Positions 12,081 to 21,312 of a stretch of 64,000 bases of DNA are shown one piece after another. Made by a program: the position numbers and the translations under genes. The DNA is taken from positions 55,201,501-55,265,500 of the forward strand of contig CM027377.1 in the NCBI GenBank assembly GCA_015680905.1, written 5' to 3'. This DNA is from Coptis chinensis (taxonomy: Eukaryota; Streptophyta; Magnoliopsida; Ranunculales; Ranunculaceae). Under the pieces are notes generated by a model. That model ran no database searches. It saw only the letters and a program-made list of their open reading frames with translations, and had not been told where the DNA came from. Position 1 is the first letter of the stretch, and the number at the start of each line of letters is the position of its first letter.

Positions 12081-12309
12081 CTTAAGTTTTTTAGATTGGT
12101 CGGCAGCGCTGCTCGACTCCGATTTAGTTTTTTTGGATGCAAATCTCAAACATAACTTTTTGTTTGGTGTGTCAGATCTCAAAAATAACCTTCTACTCAT
12201 TGGGGACTTATCGACTTTCTTCTTCTTCTCCATATTGCTTTTCTTCCTTCCTCAGATTAAAGACTGCAAATAATTAAAGGTCAAACATGCAAATTATAAA
12301 CATAGTTTT

Positions 12310-12800
12310 GTTATTGTAAAGGTATGAAATCAATGTTCATACCCAGGGACTATGAACAATAATTGTTCATAGTGTGTAACCAATGTTCATACCCAGTGGA
12401 CTATGAACAATTAATGTTCATCCCAATGGACTACGACCAATTAATGTTCATACCCAGTGTACTATGAACAATTATTGTTCATACAGAGTTATAAGTAATC
12501 ACTAATGTAAATATACCTTTAATGGAACCTCCAAATCATCTTCTCCTCCATCTTGTTGTTGCTGTGCTTCTTGATTTCCGGCATTCAAATCCTAACATGC
12601 AAAACAAAGTTATGAAAAAATCAGTATTCATACATATTTACTATCATGCTATACTACATGAATATGAGTATTCATAGTCTAATATGAGTATGAACAATAA
12701 AAGTTCATGCCTATTTCCTATTTTACGTGGTCCAAACATATTCAAATCCTAACATGCAAAAATAGACGTATGAACACTCATTGTTCATACCACTTTCTTG
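12310..12800. repeat. Palindrome arrays E1 and E2 (two introns around a short exon)
   Basis: E1 (12320-12490) has about five palindromes, such as ACTATGAACAATAATTGTTC. E2 (12620-12800) has a few weaker copies. The gap between them is exactly the 79-bp exon 12519-12597, which has no palindrome. Confidence 0.8.
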
Positions 12801-13369
12801 CAAAAAAAAAAATCTATAATTTAAAAAAAAAAAAAAAACCTCTAAATCTTATTCTTCTTCTCCATCTTCTTCCCCTTGTTCTTCTTGTTCTTGTTCTTTT
12901 CCTTGTTCTTGTTCTTGTTCTTCTTTTTTTTCTTCATCTTCTTCTGCATTTCCATCATCATCACCGGGATCTGTTTTCTTGTCATCTTCACTCTCAACAA
13001 CTCCTTCTTTTGTTCTATCCTCCTCCTCGTCTCCTCCACCTTGTTCTTGAACAATATTATTTACAATACTTTGTACGACATTTGATATTTCTTGTTTGTG
13101 TTCTTCATAGTAAATGTCGTTCTCATACCTAGGGTTCATGCAATTTTCAGTATTGCACAAATTTTCATCCATTTGATATATTTTGATTTTGATTTTGGTT
13201 TAAAAAGGAATCTAGGGTTTTACAGTTTTTGTGTTAGTTTTGTTTTTGTTTTCGCTATTTTTTGGAAATGTGTGCAAAATGAGAAGTTAGTTTGTAGTTT
13301 AAAAAGGAACCGTATTTGAAATGGACACGAAACCATTTATTTAGGACATGACACGTAATACCCAAAATT

Positions 13370-13680
13370 TGGTGGGTATGAGCATACATTGTTCATACAC
13401 AAAATAGGTATGAACACTTATTGTTCATACCTAAACAATCACTGTGTTTCTCACTATTTCATTCCCAAACAATGGTATGAAAAATCAAAGTTCATTGTTC
13501 ATAAATAGGTATGAATATTGATTGTTCATACCCACCAATTGTTATATCCATGAATGAACATTGAACTTTGAATTGATATATCAACATTGATTGTTCATAT
13601 CCTAAATAGGTATGAACATTGATTGTTCATACCCTAAATAGGTATGAACATTGGTTGTTCATACCCCTAAATAGGTATCA
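13370..13680. repeat. Palindrome array F (between the two MULE genes)
   Basis: About eight palindromes (TATGAACATTGATTGTTCAT and similar) lie between the acidic start of the Ulp1-like gene (13172) and the end of the transposase (13789). Confidence 0.85.
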
Positions 13681-13788
13681 TTCAATCAAAATTAAATAAA
13701 TGAATGAAATCATAAGAGACTTTAAAAATGGATTCTAAAACTATATTAATAACTATCATTCAATCAAAAAATAATTAATACAAACACA

Positions 13789-16267
13789 TCAAACAGCCTC
13801 ACTAGTGCTTCCCACACCAAAAAATTGCCAAAACCTTAATACCATATCACCACTACCACTAGGCAACTTATCCCTTGCACTAGCCAACTAATCCCTTGCT
13901 CTAGATTCCACATCAGCAGTGTTAGAAGTTTTCCCACGACAAATCTTTCGGTCGTGCTGGTCAGTTTTGTGGAATTTTCTACATTTGTGGGCAGTATAAT
14001 GCATAGCATCCGTGCTCTCAATCCTCTTAACTTGTGGTCTACCCGGAGTCCTCTTCACATCTGGGGGAAAAATTTCTACTTCATCAGAAACATTCGAACA
14101 GATCTCATTGCGGCTAATTGCAGTGATGCCATGAGAGTACGTGTTGTAGAACGAAGTGGCGAGAAATGCAACTTCAATGTATGAATACACTGAATCCCCT
14201 TTGCAATAAATACTCGTAATTGCATGCCGGCAAGAAAACCTATCTATGCCCCAATTGTTACAAGTGCAATGTCTACTAAGCAAGTCAACCTAATACTCAT
14301 GCTTCTCCATAACAACTTGAAACACGTGCTCATCTAACCTTGCCACAGTCACAGAACGAGCATCCTCAATCCTCTCAGCCAATTTCACTTCCATTTTAGG
14401 ACAAAGAATAGTTTTCCAATTCTTACACTCCATCCTCCAGTCTAGTGCCATTTTTATCATCTTCATGCAAATTTCATCTAACATGGCTGTGATGGGCAGA
14501 TGACGCTTTTTGTCTATCTAGCTATTGAAACACTCTGCCAAAGAAGAGCACATCTCACCATACCGAGTGCCACAGAAGTAAGCATTAGCCTAATTATCAT
14601 AAGGTGCCCTAGATAGAAAATTAGATACTGCATCTCCACCTATATTCAATAATTCAGCCATGTGCTCCTGAAACTCCTCATGCATGGAAACATAAGCACA
14701 TTTCTTGAATAAGCACACCAAAATATTTGAAGCACCACATGTCTTTGACAAAGCTGTTCGAAGGTTGTTCTCCATGTGCCACAAGCAGAAACTATGATAT
14801 GAATCAGGAAATACAAGAGGAATGCTCACAAGCAAACCATGATGTCTATCACTCAAAAAGGTATACCTTCTCTCATACCCAAAATCCTTCTTAAACATAT
14901 TGAGAAACTAAAACCAATTGGATTTATTTTCAATATCAACAAAACCAACAGCAAGAGGGAATAATCCTACAAAACCACAAAAAATAACCAAATATGAGAT
15001 AACTGAAAAGTTATGAACAATACATGTTCATATCCAAAACAGATATGAACAATGAGTGTTCATACCCAAAACAGATATGAACAATGAGTGTTCATACCCA
15101 CAACAGACATGAACAATGATTGTTCATACCTATTAGAGTATGAACACTCATTGTTCATAATACTAAGTAGATATGAACAATAATACATGTTCAACAATAA
15201 AACATGAAAGTAAAAATAAAGGAATACCTTGATCTCCATTTTTGGCAGTAGCAGCCAACAAGCACCCTTTATACTCTGATTTCAAGAAGGTTCCATCTAA
15301 ATACACCATTTCTCGACAGTATTTAAAACCATTAATACTCGATTCAAAAGCAACAAACACCCTCTCAAACTTTCCCACTCTCTTCATTCACCTGAAGATC
15401 ACCACAATTCTCAGGATCTCTTCACTTCAACTCCTTCGTATACCAGAAAAGTTCATTATAGGATAAAACAACATCACCATACAACTCTATCAATGCCAAC
15501 TTCTTACCCACATAACTCATATGTTTAGAAATCTTAAGCCCATACTCACGACTATAGAAAGAAGTTATATCTCCCAATGACAAAGATGGTTTATCTCTAG
15601 CAAAATCCAAAATATGAGTCATTACAAGATAAGAAGTGAGAGGAGGATGGTTGTAGTTTTTAAATGCAAAACCAAAAGTGTGTGTGAGATTAATCTTCTT
15701 AATTTCAAAACTTGCATATGTATCGTAAGAGTGTATACACCATTCACAGTTTCCCTCCTTCTTATTCTCACAAACCACGGTCACTCTAAACTCGTCATTC
15801 TTGATTAATTCATATTTGTAACCACTGACAATTGAATGCTCTATCAATTTATAGCAAAACTCAGGCGCACCTAAAGCAAATCGCTGCACAACACCACCAT
15901 CAAAGTTTCATGCCCAAAAATCAGACTTGTAAGGTTTACGAAAAACAACCACACCACCACCACCACCACCAACTGAAGAACTTAATGAACTTAAAGAACT
16001 AGAGGTAATCAATGAAGTGACACAAACAACCACTCTGATCTCAACAATTGCAATCTTCTTTGCAAAATGGTAACAAGCCAAATAATGCAACTCCCCATCA
16101 AATTCAATCAGGTTATCTTTCTCATCATGCTTGAAACACATATTATAGCATTTTAATCCCAAATCAGGCCATTTTTCATGTAACTCTTGTGTAACACCAC
16201 TAATAGAAGAATCTAACCCAATACAAATGGAAAGACTACCACCATTGTAACAAAAAACTTCAATCAC
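13789..16267 (-). pseudogene. MuDR/MULE transposase, broken
   Basis: Starts MIEVFCYNGGSLS at 16267. A MuDR N-terminal DNA-binding region follows at 15889-15660 (CEWCIHSYDTYASFEIKK). The MULE catalytic domain begins LDGTFLKSEYKG at about 15300 (first Asp). It continues after an intron (14967-15229) as LFPLAVGFVDIE, then LSDRHHGLL at about 14830 (second Asp) and FCLWHMENNL. A SWIM zinc finger, CTCNN...SCRHA, lies at about 14265-14220, and a His/Cys-rich tail follows to 13789. In-frame stops occur at about 15908, 15422, 14911, 14590, 14518, 14290 and 13888, and there is a frameshift near 15390. All stops are TAG or TGA. It would cut and join the element ends in the nucleus if intact. Confidence 0.85.
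15005..15195. repeat. Palindrome array G (transposase intron 14967-15229)
   Basis: Six half-site pairs, such as TATGAACAATGAGTGTTCAT, with spacer ACCCAAAACAGA. The intron has GTATTC donor and TAG acceptor sequences that join NGDQG to LFPLAV, the order expected in MULE transposases. Confidence 0.9.
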
Positions 16268-16329
16268 ACTATGATCATATAAACTGCAAAATCATAATAA
16301 AAAATTCATCGCCAAATGTATTTACAACT

Positions 16330-16565
16330 ACTATAAACATTGGTTGTTCATAGCTGTTTGTATTGTTCATACAACAAATACGTATAAACAATAATTGTTC
16401 ATAGCTAAAACTAAAATCAAAACCTAAAGTTCAATTAAGAAAAAATTCATCGGCAAATGTATTTACAACTACTATGAACATTGGTTGTTCATAGCTGTTT
16501 GTGTATGAACAGTGATTGTTCATACAACAAATACGTATGAACAATAATTGTTCATATCAAAAATC
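16330..16565. repeat. Palindrome array H (5' flank of the transposase)
   Basis: A block of about 120 bp is present twice (16315-16440 and 16450-16585; shared words AAATGTATTTACAACTACTA and AAACCTAAAGTTCAATTAAG). Each copy holds three palindromes. It lies upstream of the transposase start, where its promoter should be. Confidence 0.85.
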
Positions 16566-16599
16566 AAAATCGAAACCTAAAGTTCAATTAAGAAAAGTA

Positions 16600-17030
16600 C
16601 ATAAAACAATGTTTTCAAAACAAACATGATATTAAAAACTATATCATTGCTATAAATAAATTATATCTCAAAATCACAGATCTGATCTAAAATATGAACA
16701 ACCAAAACATGATATAAAAACTAACGTTTTTAGACATCATTACAACAAATAATATCATTGCTATAAACAATAGATGATTTCAAAACAAAATCAAGTGAAG
16801 ATTTCAAAATACTATAAACATATAGGTTATAAATCAAATGAATAAGAACCTTTTTAGACGGCAAGAAGAAGAAGCTATGGATTGAAACCTTCAGTTGAGG
16901 AACCCACACAATTTTCAATTCAGGCAGAAGAAGTAATCGATTGAAACCAGAACGACTTGTTTATTTCTAATTTGAAAACATCTTTGATTTATATATTAAC
17001 ACACAAAAGGGTAAAAGGGGTATTTAATAA
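16600..17030. other. Transposase upstream region
   Basis: AT-rich sequence without palindromes or a supported gene. It probably contains the promoter or first untranslated exon of the - strand transposase, but no TATA box stands out. Confidence 0.4.
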
Positions 17031-17032
17031 AA

Positions 17033-17512
17033 TTATAATGGACTGGGCCAACTTAATTTGTCCTTGAGGGTTATTAAAATAGAAAAACTGGGTCCGTGAG
17101 TTGTTTTGACATGGAAAATGGGTTTGAGAGTGATTATCACAAAACACTGTCTTCTAGAGTTGTTTTGAATTGAAATTAGGCCTTTGACCCAATTTCTTGT
17201 TAGACATATTCCCAACTGACATAGATACCACCGTACCATTGTACCATAACAACACAACTCTGCTTTACTTTTACCAGCCTTAGCAAGAAGATGGGCATGA
17301 GTAACATTCGTAGGCCCAAAAACGACTCTATAAAAAACAAAATTTTCCTGATATTGAGGATTGACACTTTGATATCTTCCGACTGCTTCACACTGACCAT
17401 CGTACTCTTGCAATCAGACACGACAAGTGGGAATTTGTTGCACACGGTCAATCTGTGGGCTTGTTGACACTCCACCATATTCGCCCATGTGTGATACATA
17501 AGACTTTGCTTT
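17033..17512 (-). pseudogene. LINE RNase H domain relic
   Basis: Two overlapping - strand frames give FPLVVSDCKSTMVSV and then FGPTNVTHAHLLAKAG. This order (Asp-containing DCKS, then N-x-x-H-x-LAK near the end) matches the C-terminal RNase H of plant LINE ORF2. A frameshift separates the parts. The rest of the LINE is not recognisable, and the relic overlaps the inferred right end of the MULE, so that boundary is uncertain. Confidence 0.5.
17120..17166 (-). repeat. MULE right terminal inverted repeat
   Basis: The reverse complement begins ACAACTCTAGAAGACAGTG and contains GATAATCACTC, aligning with 7034-7080. A second AACAACTC motif lies about 60 bp further in (17095-17110), so the end may be internally repeated. 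Confidence 0.6.
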
Positions 17513-19840
17513 GACTCAGTAAATTAAAAATAATAATTAAGCAGAAAAACCAAAGTAAATAGAAAACAAAATTGAATAATGATGATCTTCTTCTTCTCCA
17601 TTAATCACCTCTCTATTTCTTTTTCATCCAACTGTAGACGGGATTGGTCAGAAAAAATTGTCATTAACCAAACTTTTACACTCTAAGAACTCAACACATA
17701 ATTATAAAACCAACACAAAGTTCTATTAATTCAACCAACTCTTTTAGAAAACCCAAAACAAAGACATGTTACCCAAAACCCAACTTTCTCTCTTGAATTT
17801 GCACATTCATTATTTAATTTGAGTTAAAGTGAGAGTGTAGTTTATGGACCGAATTTAGTTTGAAGATAACCAAGCCTTTTTTTTGTCCCCATGCCAATCT
17901 CATCCAGCCCTTAGTAAACTCAGTTGGATTTTTTGGGAAGAAGTAATGAAGTAATCACTTTGAATGATTTGATTAGTAGAGAAGAAAGAAGAACCGCTTT
18001 GAATGATTTGATTGTTCATTTTGTTTTTGTTTTTTTTAGTATTTTATATAATAAAGTGAGTGGAGCGAACGTTCTGGGCAGAGGGGTGTCACCAAATGTC
18101 ATTTGGTTGGTTTATGTCTATCCGTTCTCATTTTTCTCCACTCTTTCTTCTCTTCGTCAGTAACTCCTCCCTCTCCACTCTCCACGCCTTTTCAATCTTC
18201 ATCTCCAATTCTCCATATCCTAAAATCCCATATCCAATTCTCCAATTCTCTCTCTTCTCTATCTCCAATTCTCTTTTTCAACCATTAAGTGTTCTACCTC
18301 TTCCAAAAAAAAAAACTTCCAAAAACAAACCTTCGTCTCCAATTCTCCATCTCCAACCTTTCATCTCAATAACTCCCCTCTGTTTTAAAAGTAGTGGTGG
18401 GAAGAGAGATTTGGGGTTAAGGTTTAAGGACTTGAGATTTTAGGTCAGACTTTTTTATTGTTGGGTTGTTGTTGAATCAGGTCAAAATGGTTCATGTTCT
18501 CGGTACGGTTTCGTCGACTTCTTGTTGATGATAGTAAAGGTACTTTTCGGGTATTTTTATTATTATTATTTAAGCATTTGTTTATTTTGAGTACTTAATT
18601 GTTGAATTGGTGCATTTGGGGATTTTAGAGTTATTGAAAATTTGAATGTGTTAATGTTATATGGATTTATGGTTTCAAGTAGAAAAAATGAACCTTGTAC
18701 TTATGTTTGCTAATAAAATAAGAAATAGGAACAGTCTTTAAATGAACTAGGCTAGGTAATACTGGAGAAATGCAGTGGAAACTACTTCTGAAGTGATATG
18801 TAGTAGGTGATATAGCACCGCACAACACAGCACAACAGTCGCTTGGAATATAATTTGGAGTTGGAATAGTATAAGATTATGACCAAGTTATATTGTTACA
18901 TTTTCCTTTGTATTGTTAATATTTTCTGGTGATTAAGAGGTGTTTCAAGTGATTGAGAAGTGTTGATTCTATTGAATGATTTTTAAGCAGAAGAAATGAT
19001 TATATTATTGTGGTTATCGAATTTCATTTTCAGTCAAATTTCTGGGGTACTTGTCTAATTGAACGTTTAAACAAATCGATGAACTAGATTGGAATTGATG
19101 GGTAGGTAATAGAGTTATTGCTTTTAGATATTGAGGGGAGTTTGTCATAGCATCCAATCCAATGGTTGGACCATTGTTCAACGAGTAACTTTGTCAAATA
19201 ACCATAGCATATGAGGGGCTCCGCTCACGTCCCCACTGCTATGTAGTATAGTAGTTTAATTTGGTAAGTCAAGGCAATTGGTGTACGTGGACGGTTCAGA
19301 TGGAGTGTCAACAAACACACTAATTCATTGTGTGCAACAAATTCGCACTCCAGACACGACCGCTAACTTATTAATTGCAACTTTTTCTAACCCCAAGGAA
19401 AACGTGTTAGTATATGAACATAGAACTGGATCAGTTGTCAAAAAAACAACTAGATCAGTTGTTAATAATTATATTTGGACATATTCACCAACTAACTAAA
19501 TGCATCAATATGTGACAAAAAAACAAATAGGTTACCATTTGCAAAGGAAAACCATAGCTGAACGCAACTACCATTGACTCCTAGATAGGAGGAAATAAAA
19601 GTGAAATGGAAGTTGCAAAAATAGTTTCTTCACGCGGAAAACCAATTTTCAGTTAAAACAACCCAATGGCAACGGAAAACTATGGTAATAACCCTAAAAC
19701 CAGCCAAACTCAAACAAACTATCAACCCTATATTCATATTCATGTGGTCATGTGGATATAATTTTTTTTAAGAATTATATTAATGTACGAATTAAATGCA
19801 TTGACAAAGGAAAATCTTTTTGATAAACAAAAAAGTTCAA
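17513..19840. other. Intergenic region upstream of the AKR gene
   Basis: No supported gene. 18130-18370 is strongly pyrimidine-rich with repeated CTCCAATTCTC words, which could be a 5' UTR or a relic of an LTR; the open frames over it are composition artefacts. A 73-codon frame at 19278-19499 has no recognisable motif. Confidence 0.5.
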
Positions 19841-19841
19841 C

Positions 19842-19849
19842 TATATATA
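19842..19849 (+). promoter_or_regulatory. Probable TATA box of the AKR gene
   Basis: TATATATA lies 46 nt before the ATG at 19895. That leaves a short 5' UTR of perhaps 20 nt, with CT-rich sequence (CCCTTCCCTTCCTCTTTC) typical of plant transcription starts. Confidence 0.5.
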
Positions 19850-19894
19850 CATGCATGCCCTTCCCTTCCTCTTTCTGTGTAAAGGGCAAAAAAC

Positions 19895-20205
19895 ATGACA
19901 GGAATTCCAGACATAACGTTGAGTTCAGGATGCATGATCCCAGTATTGGGGATGGGAACAACATCTGGTCCTATTCCACCTCTGGAGGTGGTTGAGTCTG
20001 CTGTTATTAACATAATAAAATTGGGCTACAGACACTTGGACACAGCTAGTTTTTATCAATCTGAAGGACCTGTAGGATGTGCCATCTCGGAAGCTGTACG
20101 TCGAGGCCTCATTTCAAGCCGAAGTGAGCTCCACGTTACCTCTAAGTTATGGTGCACTGATGCACACCATGACCTTGTTCTCCCAGCTCTCCATAAAACT
20201 TTCAA
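19895..20205 (+). CDS. AKR exon 1 (codons 1-103 plus 2 nt)
   Basis: Contains the N-terminal strand-turn, Asp49, Tyr54 and Lys84. It ends KTF + AA before GTAATT. The ending AA joins G at 35483 to give Lys104, so the phase fits exactly across the inserted element. Confidence 0.85.
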
Positions 20206-20303
20206 GTAATTACGTATTTACGTATACCATTAAACTTGTTTCTTGTTTTTTCTTGATGAATGTTGTTAATATGTTCTCACATAATATAAATCCCCATGTT
20301 GAT

Positions 20304-20308
20304 GAGAT
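20304..20308 (+). repeat. Left target-site duplication GAGAT of the Tat element
   Basis: Identical to 35452-35456 on the other side of the element. Five bases is the standard size for this class. Confidence 0.85.
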
Positions 20309-20736
20309 TGTTGTAACCTCTTTTTCCACCCTCTCACACTCCATTTGTCTTTTCCTCTAGTCCCCCTTCTTCTTTTCCTCTTTTCTTCTTTCTCTTCACT
20401 CCACTATTCTCTTTATACCCCTTTTCCCCTCCTTGGTGGCCCTCCATCTGTCCCTCAATTTTTCGGTCCATCGGTTACCGTGTGTAGGGTTTCCACACGT
20501 GCCTTAGGTTTTTCCCCCATACCTTATGTCATGCGCATATCACGCTTGTCTGACTCTAGGCTTACTCCCCCGATTGATGGCCTTCCACTGTCGGCTCTAA
20601 GCCCTCGGTGTTCATCCCCTTCCCTCTATATTCCTTTGGCCGCGACCATGCTAGAATGCCTCCCATTCCATTGTCTATCTTATTTCCATGTCCATCTGCC
20701 GCCAGTCTCCCAAACGTCCTAATTTGGGTCGCTACA
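20309..20736 (-). repeat. Tat 3' LTR
   Basis: 428 bp, TGTTGTAACC to GGTCGCTACA on the + strand, matching 35003-35451 with scattered differences and a 20-bp indel. It is very pyrimidine-rich on the + strand. Confidence 0.9.
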
Positions 20737-20748
20737 ATTCCCCCTTTC
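20737..20748 (-). other. Tat polypurine tract
   Basis: Directly inside the 3' LTR, the - strand reads GAAAGGGGGAAT, a standard plus-strand primer. Confidence 0.8.
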
Positions 20749-21312
20749 GAGTCCACGAACCTCATGAATGTTTGTGGATTCAAGACCCACTCTTTTCCCG
20801 CCTTTTTTCTTGGCATCTGTTCCACGCTAAACTACCCCTCTTACATGTGTCCCATGCGTGCACCGTTTGAATTACCTCGTTTCTTGCTCCACCATGTGTC
20901 GCTTTTTCTCTGGTTTATTTGTCGGCCCCTTGGTTTCTGTTCTGCTGCTTTTACCCTTTTACCCCTTTCCTTCTTCAAATCTCGCTCGGTCTCTCTCCCT
21001 CTCTCATTCACCTCTCACTTTCCTCTTAGCTTTGTATCAGACGCCATTTTTATCGCTCCCACTCTTCCTTTACTATCTTCGCCTCCCCCTTGCTGGTATC
21101 CAGTGTTACCTCTTGGAGTTCCTCTTCCTCCCTCTTTCTCTTCCCCGCACTTGCCCAGACGCTCGCCCTTGCCTTTGGATCATCGCATCAGGTTGGTTGT
21201 TTTTCTTGTCCTTTCATTCTTACATTTCTTTTTGCGAAACAGTTCATCTTCCATTTCTTCTGCCATTTGTCGGACTCTCAATTAGAGGATCCGACGTCTT
21301 TGTGATCTAATA

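Larger units (their letters stand above)
8076..13172 (-). pseudogene. Ulp1-like (C48 cysteine protease) gene of the MULE, broken
   Basis: The segments I can join by splice signals run: acidic Glu/Gln-rich start 13172-12849; a short exon 12597-12519 (DLNAGNQEAQQQ); a Lys-rich repeat region plus a DUF1985-like region, about 12260-11213 (MFGLPITDTLVQLNRT); 10782-9731 (FWFCEHF, FPRCARWN, coiled coil, tandem repeats); 9650-9566 (AIAWSNGTLQ); 9216-9136 (VIGRWAIKLQQRKTG); and 8283-8076, starting at VDCGLHVCKMMEI, which carries the catalytic Cys. The catalytic His/Asp stretch between 8284 and 9135 was not resolved. In-frame stops lie at 11874 (TAG) and 11352 (TGA), and more near 10670-10640 and in the tandem repeats. 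The family cleaves SUMO-like conjugates; its role in transposons is unknown. Confidence 0.75.
7034..17166 (-). mobile_element. Mutator-like element with transposase and Ulp1-like gene (KI-MULE type)
   Basis: About 10.1 kb. Both genes read on the - strand: a MuDR-type transposase followed by an Ulp1/C48 protease-like gene, the pairing known from Kaonashi-type MULEs. The ends are imperfect inverted repeats (7034-7080 and 17120-17166) sharing ACTCTA-A--GACA and (T)AATCACTC. No 9-bp duplication could be matched outside them, so the exact ends are inferred. Nine arrays of a short palindrome fill the introns, the intergenic space and both subterminal regions. Both genes carry several stops, so the element is non-functional. 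Confidence 0.8.

Noticed and set aside
12707..13319. Three + strand open frames rich in Leu, Phe and Ser
   Set aside because: They are the antisense of the Glu-rich start of the Ulp1-like gene.
7196..16565. Regular short repeats with spacers that look like a CRISPR array
   Set aside because: Spacers are irregular in length and partly repeated, no cas gene exists, and all the surrounding genes are from plant transposons.
7021..17175. A 9-bp target duplication of the MULE
   Set aside because: None of the 9-mers next to the inferred ends match. The element is old or the ends are off by a few bases.
18060..18443. 127-codon open frame upstream of the AKR gene
   Set aside because: Composed of CT-rich simple sequence; no recognisable domain or splice context.
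20345..21310. Several long + strand open frames
   Set aside because: They lie over the pyrimidine-rich Tat LTR and adjacent 3' region, are rich in Ser, Pro, Leu and Phe, and have no motif.
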